In this document: piece by piece, positions 29,301-36,448 of the stretch | Position numbering within the stretch: position 1 is the stretch's first letter | Layout: each line of letters starts with the position of its first letter | Assembly (NCBI RefSeq): GCF_022063185.1 | Contig: NZ_CP091913.1 | Coordinates: 1,922,001-1,986,000, forward strand | Reading direction: 5' to 3' | Length of the DNA: 64,000 nucleotides | Origin: Nostoc sp. UHCC 0870 | GTDB taxonomy: Bacteria; Cyanobacteriota; Cyanobacteriia; Cyanobacteriales; Nostocaceae | The notes under the pieces: model-generated | Database searches by the model: none | Told to the model about the DNA's origin: nothing | What the model saw: only the letters and a program-made list of their open reading frames with translations | Translations under genes and position numbers: made by a program

Positions 29301-29833
29301 TGGTTGCTCCCCAACAGCGCGTACAAGCTTTTGATTTTGATGCTAATTTCGATTGGGTCACTAACCCACAACTATCTCAATATCGATTCATCCATTTGGC
29401 TACCCACGGTTTCGCTGACTCCCAGAACCCAGAATTATCAGGTATTGTTCTTTCTTTGGTGGATAAAGCAGGTCAACCAATCAACAGACAATATCTGCGA
29501 TTGCGGGATATTTTTAACCTGAATTTCCCGGCGGATTTGGTGGTGTTGAGTGCTTGTGAGACTGGTTTAGGTCAGAATGTCAACGGTGAAGGGTTGGTGG
29601 GGTTGACAAGGGGGTTTATGTATGCAGGTGCGGAACGTCTGGCTGTGTCGCTGTGGAAGGTGGATGATACAGGTACATCACAACTGATGCAGAAATTTTA
29701 CCAGCAAATGTTGCAGCAGGATAAATCGCCGAATATTGCTTTGCGTGATGCTCAGTTGAAGATGTGGCAGCAAGATAAGTGGCGTAATCCCTATTTTTGG
29801 TCGGCTTTCATCTTTCAAGGTGAATGGCGATAA
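26321..29833 (+). CDS. Exported TPR-CHAT protease (tandem paralog 2)
   Basis: 1170 residues. It has the same plan as the gene before it: an export segment (about 17-32), twelve 40-residue TPRs with [15 protein letters not shown] (about 95-590), linker, and CHAT domain with H1029 (FIHLATHGF) and C1079 ([10 protein letters not shown]). The TPR units are more varied than in paralog 1, and one unit longer. The C-terminal ~500 residues differ from paralog 1 at only scattered positions and are nearly the same at silent sites. A recent duplication with diverging, partner-binding TPRs fits this best. Motif E precedes it. Confidence 0.9.
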   Translation: MTKQVETLAKLSRHGLIFLLSAVLLSESVAATQKNQRLQIAQQPENTQHNATRAAVTKLWREGMERERQGTAESLRQARDKYQQALKLLQQIDEKRGQALTLIVIGNVYFDLEEKQQALKYYNQALTIFVTLKDEKGQAGAFLIIGSVYSDLGEKQQALKYYNQALTIFRKEKDKGKQAITLNNIGTVYADLGEKQQALKYHNQALALQDPEKDKGGVATTLNNIGTVYFDLGEKQQALKYYNQALALARAVMNRKAEATTLNNIGTVYSSLGEKQQALKYHNQAQDIYLTVEDKGGLANTLNNIGAVYNSLGEKQQALKYHNQALTLYRAVEDRGGEATTLTGIGNVYESLGEKQQALKYYNQALSLHRAVEDKGGEATTLNNLGTVHDSLGEKQEALKYYKQAIALRRAVEDKGGQAQTLNNLGFFYDSLGEKQQALKYLNQALTLYRDLEDKGGQATTLNNLGKVYDDLDEKQQALSYYNQALPLSRAVGDRGTEAITLNNIGLVYSSLGEKQQALKYLKQALALKRGVGDRAGEATTLNNFGNVYESLGEKQKAFSYYNQALPLYRAVGDRSGEANTLYNMAYLELKQDNLQPARTHIQAAIDIIEDLRTKIDDQQLRTSYFASVQTYYRLYIHLLMQLHKKDPSQGYNALALHISERSRARSLVELLTEARAGIRKDIDPKLLAEEQRLLQLINASEKQRFEILNSPKIQQLPDKNLADKLQTQITDLRQQYQQLQTQIRTTSPKYADLVYPQPLTLPQIQQQLDKDTLLLQYSLGEERSYLWAVTPDSINTYELPKRADIEAAAENFYKLLQNRGNLLSSTRGIQPVPTDISKSQHINSATKLSQLILSPVANQLGKKRLVIVADGTLQMIPFAALPDLTQVGNQTEANYQPLLVNHEIVHLPSMTAIATQRTALKGRKTAPKTLAVLADPVFAATDQRVTGQPEKIVPDLDLSVEELALQRAAKNLNRNSWGRIPGTRQEAETILKMVAPQQRVQAFDFDANFDWVTNPQLSQYRFIHLATHGFADSQNPELSGIVLSLVDKAGQPINRQYLRLRDIFNLNFPADLVVLSACETGLGQNVNGEGLVGLTRGFMYAGAERLAVSLWKVDDTGTSQLMQKFYQQMLQQDKSPNIALRDAQLKMWQQDKWRNPYFWSAFIFQGEWR

Positions 29834-30154
29834 TTCGTAATTCGTAATTCGTAATGGGCTGCGCTCCGCTAAGCTAACGTAATTCGTAATAGCGTGGGGC
29901 AAGGCTTAACCTACTGATAAAGATGGTGCGTTACGGCTAATTCTCACTCTCTTATTTTCCGAAATCCTTTCATAGCCGTAACACACCCTACTTAGGATTT
30001 ACTTTACGCCGTGTGCAACTTTCTCTCAAACCTAACCCCCAACCCCTTCCCTACAAGGGAAGGGGAGCAAGATTTAAAGCCTCTGAATCTTAAAATTGCA
30101 TATCCTCACAATTGCCCAGAAATATAAATAATCAGAAAATACTGAAGAATCACT
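29834..30154. other. Gene-free stretch with repeats upstream of the caspase gene
   Basis: It contains TAATTCG repeats (29832-29890), a GGTGCGTTACGGCT ... AGCCGTAACACACCCTAC inverted pair (about 29933-29991) that resembles one end of the GTAGGGTG mini-elements, a CCCCAACCCCTTCCCT-type palindrome (30034-30066), and motif F. No gene is present. Confidence 0.6.
30097..30133 (+). promoter_or_regulatory. Shared island promoter motif, variant copy F
   Basis: TGCATATCCTC at 30097-30107, one change from the core (TATCC for TAACC), preceded by AAAAT and followed 10 bases later by AGAAATATAAAT. It ends 47 bases before the ATG of the caspase-like gene. The position and the two-part form support it; the mismatch lowers confidence. 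Confidence 0.5.
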
Positions 30155-32413
30155 ATGACATCCATCAAACGCCGTCAATTTTTGCAATTTGCTGGTTCTG
30201 CGTTGGCAACACTGGGTATCAATCAGGGTCATATTATGCGGCAGGGCGATCGCTCTCGTCAAGTCCTCGCCCAAACTACACGCCGCAAATTAGCTCTATT
30301 GGTGGGTATTAATGATTACAGTAATAGTATTTCGCCTTTATTCGGCTGTGTCAATGATGTGCTGATGCAGCAAGAGTTATTGACTTATCGCTTTGGTTTT
30401 AACCGCCAAGATATACTGATGTTGACAGATAAACAAGCTACACGTCAAAATATCCTCACGGCGTTTGAAGAACATTTAATTAAACAAGCACAACCAGGTG
30501 ATGTGGTAGTGTTTCACTTCTCTGGTCATGGTTCACGAGTACAAGATCCTGACCGCGATCGCCCAGATGGACTTAATAGTACATTTATTCCTGTAGATGG
30601 CGACTTACCACTAGGATACCCTCACCAGGGCGGGACTGTGCAACACATTATGGGTCACACGCTGTTTTTACTCATGTCTGCATTAAAAACGGAAAATGTC
30701 ACCGTTGTTTTAGATAGCTGTCATTCTGGTGGTGGTACGCGGGGAATATTCCGGGTGCGCTCTGTTGACGGTAGTAAACTTCTCCAGCCTAGTCAAATAG
30801 AACTGGATTATCAGCGTCAGTGGTTGGAAAGATTGGGGATGTCATCTCAAGATTTTATCCAAAAACGCCGACAAAACATAGCTAAGGGAGTAGTCATTGC
30901 CAGTGCTAGACGTGAACAATTAGCAGTTGATTTTCCTTTTAATGATTTTAGTGCAGGTGCATTTAGCTATGTATTTACTCAGTATCTTTGGCAACGTACT
31001 CAGAATGAATCTGCCAGTAAAGCAATTTTCAATGTGCGTCAAAGTACGAACAATTTAGCTAGGGAAAAAGGGATTCTGCAAGACCCACAATTTGAATCTC
31101 ATCTGACTCCAGAAAATACTAACGCACCGATATACTTCACACCACAGCAAGCACTTCCGGCTGAGGCGGTGATTACTCAAGTCAAGGGTAATGAAGTAGA
31201 ATTATGGCTAGGTGGGCTAAACCCAAGCAGTTTAGAAGCTTTTACTAACGATCCCTATTTTGTGGCTTTAGATCCTACGGGTAGTCAAAGAGGATTAGTT
31301 AGGTTAAAGTCTCGTCAAGGATTAGTTGGTAAAGGTATTCTGCAAACAAATACCCGACAGGGAGAAACAATACAACAAGGAACTTTATTACAAGAACGTA
31401 TCCGTAGTATTCCTGTTAATCTCACTTTAAAAATTGGTATTGATCAATCTCTGGATAGTAACACTGCTCAACAAGCAAGAGAATCTCTACAAAGATTACA
31501 GCGTATTGAACCCAAATCTGTAGGACAGGAAGATTTACAGTATATCTTGGGGCGAATGACTGAAGCTAGGTATAAAGAGTTACCAAGCAAGAAAGTTTCT
31601 CCTTTGCCAGAAGTAGGCAGTTTTGGTTTATTTTTGCCCAGTCTAGAGCAAATTGTTGTAAATAGTTTTGGTAAAGCCGATGAAAGTGTCAGTGCGGCTG
31701 TGCAACGTTTGCAACCCAAGTTAAAATCCTTGTTAGCCGCCAGAATTGTCAAACAAGTTTTAGGTAACACCAATTCATCCAGAATTAATGTTACTGCCTC
31801 TATGAATTTGGCTGATAATCAAAAATTAATTGGTGAGACTTTTACCCCTCGTGGTAGTAAAAACAACATTAACCAACAGACAAAAACACCAGTTTCTTTT
31901 GATGCTGGTATACCACAATTACCTGTAGGTTCTGAGGTGGCTTTTGAGGTGGAAAATAAGGAATCTCGTCCACTGTACGTCACCGTTTTAGTTATAGATG
32001 CAAGCGGTAATATGAGCGTAATTTTCCCCTTTGATTGGTCGGCTACGGATAAAGCTATGTTAATACAGCCGTCACAAAAGCGGGTAATTCCTCAAGTTGA
32101 GGATGGATTTAAACTCACTATTGTTGAACCTATTGGTATTTCCGAAGCACTAATTATTGCTAGTACAACCCCTCTGAGCAGTTCATTGCAAGCATTACAA
32201 AAAATTGCCGACTCTAGAGGACTGAGAAATCAACGTAGTCCCATCCCTGTTTCTGATGATATTTTGGGTTTCACTAATAATTTACTAGATGACCTGAATA
32301 CAGGTACTCGTGGCGATCGCAATTCTTCATCTCTACCACTACCAGCCGGAGTACGCGGTATTGACACTGAAAAACTAGCAGCAATGGCGATCGCTTTTCA
32401 AGTCATCCGTTGA
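30155..32413 (+). CDS. Tat-exported caspase-family protease (orthocaspase) with DUF4384-like C-terminus
   Basis: 752 residues. The N-terminus KRRQFLQFAGSALATLG is a good twin-arginine signal, so the protein should be exported folded. The p20-like caspase domain (about 43-320) has H125 (FHFSGHGSR) and C189 (VVLDSCHSGG), the catalytic pair of metacaspase/orthocaspase proteins, which cut after Arg or Lys. A middle region of unclear fold follows. A C-terminal beta domain (about 590-690; VAFEVENKESRPLYVTVLVI) resembles DUF4384. It is the last unit of the protease island, with its own motif F. The Crp-family gene starts 105 bases downstream. Confidence 0.9.
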   Translation: MTSIKRRQFLQFAGSALATLGINQGHIMRQGDRSRQVLAQTTRRKLALLVGINDYSNSISPLFGCVNDVLMQQELLTYRFGFNRQDILMLTDKQATRQNILTAFEEHLIKQAQPGDVVVFHFSGHGSRVQDPDRDRPDGLNSTFIPVDGDLPLGYPHQGGTVQHIMGHTLFLLMSALKTENVTVVLDSCHSGGGTRGIFRVRSVDGSKLLQPSQIELDYQRQWLERLGMSSQDFIQKRRQNIAKGVVIASARREQLAVDFPFNDFSAGAFSYVFTQYLWQRTQNESASKAIFNVRQSTNNLAREKGILQDPQFESHLTPENTNAPIYFTPQQALPAEAVITQVKGNEVELWLGGLNPSSLEAFTNDPYFVALDPTGSQRGLVRLKSRQGLVGKGILQTNTRQGETIQQGTLLQERIRSIPVNLTLKIGIDQSLDSNTAQQARESLQRLQRIEPKSVGQEDLQYILGRMTEARYKELPSKKVSPLPEVGSFGLFLPSLEQIVVNSFGKADESVSAAVQRLQPKLKSLLAARIVKQVLGNTNSSRINVTASMNLADNQKLIGETFTPRGSKNNINQQTKTPVSFDAGIPQLPVGSEVAFEVENKESRPLYVTVLVIDASGNMSVIFPFDWSATDKAMLIQPSQKRVIPQVEDGFKLTIVEPIGISEALIIASTTPLSSSLQALQKIADSRGLRNQRSPIPVSDDILGFTNNLLDDLNTGTRGDRNSSSLPLPAGVRGIDTEKLAAMAIAFQVIR

Positions 32414-32428
32414 AACCCCTACTTCTTC

Positions 32429-32469
32429 CACCTGTCACCTGTCCCCTGTCCCCTGTCCCCTGTCCCCTA
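32429..32469 (+). repeat. Left arm of a 41-bp inverted repeat flanking the Crp gene
   Basis: A (CCCCTGT)n heptamer array with a CCTGTCA variant at its left end. Its reverse complement is found without mismatch at 33133-33173, including the order of variant units. Confidence 0.9.
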
Positions 32470-32518
32470 TAACCTGATAATATACTACTGTTAATTTATC
32501 GATTAAGTGTAATATCCA

Positions 32519-33109
32519 GTGGTGTCATTAAAATCAAGCTTCATTGACTCAGCTAGTCAAAATACCAAGCTGTTATTCACACGAAAGTCACATTTGCCAG
32601 AGTATCAAAATAGCCTTTGGCAGATTGACACAGGTTTCGTCAGAACTGTTACTTATCTGGAGAATGGTACAACTGTAGCATTGGGATTGTGGGGTTCTGG
32701 CGATATTGTTGGTAGAACCTTGTCAAAATTAGAACCTTATCAGATGGAGTGTTTGACAAAGGTTGAAGCCAGAATCATACCCCTAGAAGAATCGACTTAT
32801 TCTACAGAAACTCTACTGGCTCACATTCAACAGGCTGAAGAGTTAATGGTCATTCGGAGCTATAAAAAAGTAGAAACCATGCTGCTGAAGCTTTTGGCTT
32901 GGTTATCTCAAAGGTTTGGCTTAGAAGTAGAGAAGGGACGTTTAATCGATATGCGTCTGACTCACGAAGATTTGGCGGATATGATAGGTTCGACACGGGT
33001 GACTGTAACACGCATCTTGGGACAATTTGAGCAGGAAGGTTTGATTGACAGGCGATCGCTCAATAGGATAATTCTGAGAGAAGAAGATATTTGGTACTAC
33101 GAGATTTAA
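32519..33109 (+). CDS. Crp/Fnr-family transcriptional regulator
   Basis: 196 residues from a GTG start (two GTG codons in a row; no ATG at a fitting place). The N-terminal part is a shortened cyclic-nucleotide-binding fold (QIDTGFVRTVTYLENGTTVALG, GSGDIVG), and the C-terminus is a winged helix-turn-helix with LTHEDLADMIGSTRVTVTRI. The phosphate-binding signature for cAMP is not seen, so the effector is unclear. At about 25 residues shorter than most relatives, it may start further upstream or be a short version. It is framed by inverted (GGGGACA)n arrays and lies upstream of an amino acid ABC transporter, which it might regulate. Confidence 0.85.
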   Translation: MVSLKSSFIDSASQNTKLLFTRKSHLPEYQNSLWQIDTGFVRTVTYLENGTTVALGLWGSGDIVGRTLSKLEPYQMECLTKVEARIIPLEESTYSTETLLAHIQQAEELMVIRSYKKVETMLLKLLAWLSQRFGLEVEKGRLIDMRLTHEDLADMIGSTRVTVTRILGQFEQEGLIDRRSLNRIILREEDIWYYEI

Positions 33110-33132
33110 AAGCAGAAGAGTCAGATTAATGA

Positions 33133-33173
33133 TAGGGGACAGGGGACAGGGGACAGGGGACAGGTGACAGGTG
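33133..33173 (-). repeat. Right arm of the 41-bp inverted repeat flanking the Crp gene
   Basis: A (GGGGACA)n array ending in GGTGACA units; exact reverse complement of 32429-32469. The array continues to about 33185 with further GGTGACA units not present on the left. Confidence 0.9.
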
Positions 33174-33376
33174 ACAGGTGACAGAGGAGGGAGAGGGAGA
33201 AAAATCTAATTCTCACTGAACTAATGACGAATGACTACTAGTTGACTGTTTTTTGGTCGAGAATAGTGATTTAATTAAACTCTTGTAAATGTTTATATAA
33301 ACAGATGTTGTCCCCAAAATATAGACAAATGCTGTTAACTTTTACAAATTTTAAATTACTACATAACTATTCACGC

Positions 33377-34594
33377 ATGAAAAGAAATTTAGCTCACAAA
33401 GTAGTATTATTATCTACCTGCGCTCTATTAATCACAGCCTGTGGAACTAATTCAGCCAGTAATTCCCCAAATAATACTTCTGACAGCACAAATACATCTA
33501 ATACAGTTCCCATCGGTATTGCTGTTGCTCAAACTAGCAATGTAGCGTTGCTAGGTCAAGAACAAGTCGCTGGAGCGAAAATTGCAGAAAAGTATTTTAA
33601 TGAAAAAGGTGGCATCAACGGTACACCCATTAAATTAGTATTTCAAGATACTGCTGGTGATGAAGCTGGTGCAATTAATGCTTTTCAAACTTTAATTAAT
33701 AAAGATAAAGTTGTTGGTATTGTCGGCCCTACTTTGTCTCAGCAAGCCTTTAGTGCTAACCCTGTAGCCGAACGTGCGAAAGTGCCAGTAGTAGGGCCAT
33801 CAAATACAGCTAATGGAATACCAGAAATTGGTGATTATGTGGCGCGTGTCTCTGTACCAGTTTCTATTGTTGCTCCTAATGCTGTGAAAGCTGCACTCAA
33901 ACAAAATCCTAACATTAAAAAAGTAGCAGTTTTCTTTGCACAAAATGACGCTTTTAGCAAATCAGAAACAGAAATTTTTCAAAAAACTGTTAAAGACCAA
34001 GGCTTAGAATTAGTCACAGTGCAGAAGTTTCAAACAACTGATACTGACTTTCAAAGCCAAGCGACAAATGCCATTAATTTAAAACCAGATTTAGCGATTA
34101 TTTCGGGTTTAGCCGCAGATGGTGGTAACTTAGTTAGACAGCTTAGAGAACTGGGTTACAAAGGCTTAATTATCGGCGGTAATGGAATGAATACATCAAA
34201 TGTATTCTCAGTTTGTAAAGCTTTTTGTGATGGTGTATTAATAGCTCAAGCCTATAGTCCAGAACATCCTGGCGAAATTAATGCCACTTTTCGCCAGGCT
34301 TACGTAGACCAATTTAAGAAAGAACCTCCCCAATTTAGCGCACAAGCTTTTGCTGCTGTACAGGTGTATGTAGATGCGCTCAAAGCATTAGATAATAAAA
34401 GCAAAGTTAATAAATTACAGTTGCCACAATTGCGAACAGAATTGAATAAGCAAATACTGGCTGGTAAATACAATACACCATTAGGAGAAATTAGTTTTAC
34501 ACCTATAGGTGAAGTTGTGCAGAAAGATTTTTATGTAGCACAAATTAAAATGGAAAAAGATGGTACTCAGGGTAAATTTGCGTTTTTGAAATAG
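33377..34594 (+). CDS. Branched-chain amino acid type ABC transporter, substrate-binding lipoprotein
   Basis: 405 residues from the ATG at 33377, which begins a lipoprotein signal (MKRNLAHKVVLL, lipobox LITAC). The ORF is open to an ATG at 33305, but that would put 24 extra residues before the signal. The mature protein is of the LivJ/Leu-Ile-Val binding type (PIGIAVAQTSNVALLGQEQV, INGTPIKLVFQDTAGDEAGA, VGIVGPTLS). In cyanobacteria such proteins feed neutral amino acid or urea transporters. Two permease genes follow at 34846 and 36449, with no ATPase gene in the window. The gap to the first permease holds several repeats. Confidence 0.9.
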   Translation: MKRNLAHKVVLLSTCALLITACGTNSASNSPNNTSDSTNTSNTVPIGIAVAQTSNVALLGQEQVAGAKIAEKYFNEKGGINGTPIKLVFQDTAGDEAGAINAFQTLINKDKVVGIVGPTLSQQAFSANPVAERAKVPVVGPSNTANGIPEIGDYVARVSVPVSIVAPNAVKAALKQNPNIKKVAVFFAQNDAFSKSETEIFQKTVKDQGLELVTVQKFQTTDTDFQSQATNAINLKPDLAIISGLAADGGNLVRQLRELGYKGLIIGGNGMNTSNVFSVCKAFCDGVLIAQAYSPEHPGEINATFRQAYVDQFKKEPPQFSAQAFAAVQVYVDALKALDNKSKVNKLQLPQLRTELNKQILAGKYNTPLGEISFTPIGEVVQKDFYVAQIKMEKDGTQGKFAFLK

Positions 34595-34845
34595 GGATTG
34601 GGGACTGGGGATTGGGGACTGGGGACTGGGAAACCAGGGGTAGAAAAAGTAATGTTTTTTTGTCCCTAATTACGAATTACGAATTAAGTAGAACGACTTG
34701 AAAAAACCAAACTATGTTAAATAATGTAAAAAGACTAGGATTGAGTTCGTAGTAAGGACTTTAGTCCTTGTTTGAGAACTAAAGTTCTCACTACAAACCT
34801 TTCATTATTTACCCTGTTCTACTTACGAACTACGAATTAAACTAC
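34595..34845. repeat. Repeat-filled spacer: GGGGACT array, STRR and hairpin
   Basis: It contains a GGGGATTGGGGACT tandem array right after the stop (34593-34630), TAATTACGAATTACG repeats (34667-34687) and a hairpin with GTAGTAAGGACTTTAGTCCT (34748-34794) related to the one at 41994. The hairpin could attenuate transcription between binding protein and permeases. Confidence 0.65.
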
Positions 34846-35796
34846 ATGGATTTTAGTTTGTTTCTTCAACAGTTATTAAACGGTTTATCTATTGGCAGTG
34901 TTTATGCAATTTTTGCTTTGGGTTATACATTGGTTTATTCCATTTTGGGAATTATCAACTTAGCTCATGGGGCAATTTTTACTCTGGGTGCATATTTTAC
35001 CTATGCGCTAATGGGGGGTACTTTTGGATTTAATGGCTTGTTGGCTAATGCGACGCTACCGATAAATTTACCATTTGCGATCGCTTTAATTATTGGCAGT
35101 AGTTTGGCTGGGTTGGTTGGGGTCGCTATGGAACGTATTGCTTTTCAACCTTTGCGGCGTAAAGGCTCTGACCCTTTGCTCACAGTAGTCTCTAGCTTGG
35201 GGGTAGCAGTCGTAATTGTAAATTTAATTCAATATTTAGTCGGTGCAGAAAGTTATACATTTCCCGCTAATACTTTTGGGAATTTACCACCAGCGATTAA
35301 TTTTGGTAGTGTAGTCAAACCGATTCCTATTCGTAGTGTGCAGTTGATTATTTTTGTGGTATCGGTGGTAATTGTGGCTATCCTCACCTACTTTATTAAT
35401 CGTACTAAATACGGTAAAGCGATGCAGGCGATTGCAGAAGATGCAACTACTGCTAGTTTATTGGGTATTGATAGCGATCGCTTTATTGTCTTAACATTCT
35501 TTATCAGCAGCTTTCTCGCTGGTTTAGCCGGAACTTTGGTAGCCTCTAGCGTGAGTATAGCAGGCCCTTATTTTGGTATCGCCTTCGGGTTGCGGGGTTT
35601 GGCGGTGATTGTTTTGGGTGGTTTAGGAAGTATTCCCGGTGCTGTGCTAGGAGGTTTACTCATTGGCGTAGTTGAAGCACTTGTTCCATCTGAATTGTCT
35701 GGCTATAAAGACGCTGTAGCTTTTGGCATTTTATTTGTCATGCTATTAGTAAGACCACAAGGTTTGCTAGGTCGTCGGTTTATCCAAAAAGTGTAA
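34846..35796 (+). CDS. Branched-chain amino acid ABC transporter permease, LivH type
   Basis: 316 residues with about eight membrane segments. Typical LivH features are LLNGLSIGSVYAIFALGYTL near the N-terminus, INLAHGAIFTLGAY, ERIAFQPLRRKGSDPLL, and the ATPase-docking loop around KAMQAIAEDATTASLLGI, plus VIVLGGLGSIPGAVLGGLLI. The partner permease LivM is at 36449, with a Uma2 gene between them. Substrate is not determinable from the permease alone. Confidence 0.92.
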   Translation: MDFSLFLQQLLNGLSIGSVYAIFALGYTLVYSILGIINLAHGAIFTLGAYFTYALMGGTFGFNGLLANATLPINLPFAIALIIGSSLAGLVGVAMERIAFQPLRRKGSDPLLTVVSSLGVAVVIVNLIQYLVGAESYTFPANTFGNLPPAINFGSVVKPIPIRSVQLIIFVVSVVIVAILTYFINRTKYGKAMQAIAEDATTASLLGIDSDRFIVLTFFISSFLAGLAGTLVASSVSIAGPYFGIAFGLRGLAVIVLGGLGSIPGAVLGGLLIGVVEALVPSELSGYKDAVAFGILFVMLLVRPQGLLGRRFIQKV

Positions 35797-35824
35797 AGAG
35801 TGTTGACTGTTGAGGTATAAAACT

Positions 35825-36427
35825 ATGACAACATTTACAAAACCAAAATTAACCTTTGATCAGTTTCTTGATCAATGTCCAGAGGAAGGCTTTTATGAAC
35901 TTGTTGATGGGGAAATAGTAGAAGTGCGTTCAACCAGAAATCATGATGATGTCGCTGACTTTGCGGCTGACTCTTTCAAAGATGAAATTAAACGTCTTAA
36001 TCTAAATTATGTAGTCAAAAACACAGCAGTTTTTAGAACTATAACGGCGAAAGGAATAGAACAAGGTCGTAAGCCTGATGTGAGTGTCATAGATAGAGAT
36101 GTATGGCGATCAAACCGTTCTGCTTATGCTGCACTTGAGCAACCTATTCAGTTAGCTGTAGAGGTGACATCAACTAATTGGGAAGATGACTATATTGATA
36201 AATTGGATGAATATCAAAGATTAGGGATTCAAGAATATTGGATTGTTGATTATTTAGCAATTGGTGACAGAAAATATTTAGGGCAACCTAAAGAGCCAAC
36301 AGTATTTGTATTTCTATTAAATGCTGATGGAAAATATGAGCTTACCGCTTTTAAAGGTTCTGATTTGATCATTTCACGAACTTTTCCAGAACTGAAGCTG
36401 ACAGCAGCACAAATATTAACAGCTTAA
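35825..36427 (+). CDS. Uma2-family (DUF820) putative endonuclease inside the transporter operon
   Basis: 200 residues from the ATG at 35825, with GAGG 9 bases upstream (a TTG at 35810 would add five residues). Family features: LTFDQFLDQCPEEGFYELVDG, RKPDVSVIDRDVW with a metal-binding Asp, EVTSTNWEDDYIDKLDEYQR, IQEYWIVDYLAIGDRKYLGQ. It is related to the Uma2 gene at 21847. It stands 28 bases after livH and 21 bases before livM on the same strand, so it is probably co-transcribed. It has no obvious role in transport and looks like a cargo insertion. Confidence 0.9.
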   Translation: MTTFTKPKLTFDQFLDQCPEEGFYELVDGEIVEVRSTRNHDDVADFAADSFKDEIKRLNLNYVVKNTAVFRTITAKGIEQGRKPDVSVIDRDVWRSNRSAYAALEQPIQLAVEVTSTNWEDDYIDKLDEYQRLGIQEYWIVDYLAIGDRKYLGQPKEPTVFVFLLNADGKYELTAFKGSDLIISRTFPELKLTAAQILTA

Positions 36428-36448
36428 ATTTTATACAAGCAAATTAAA

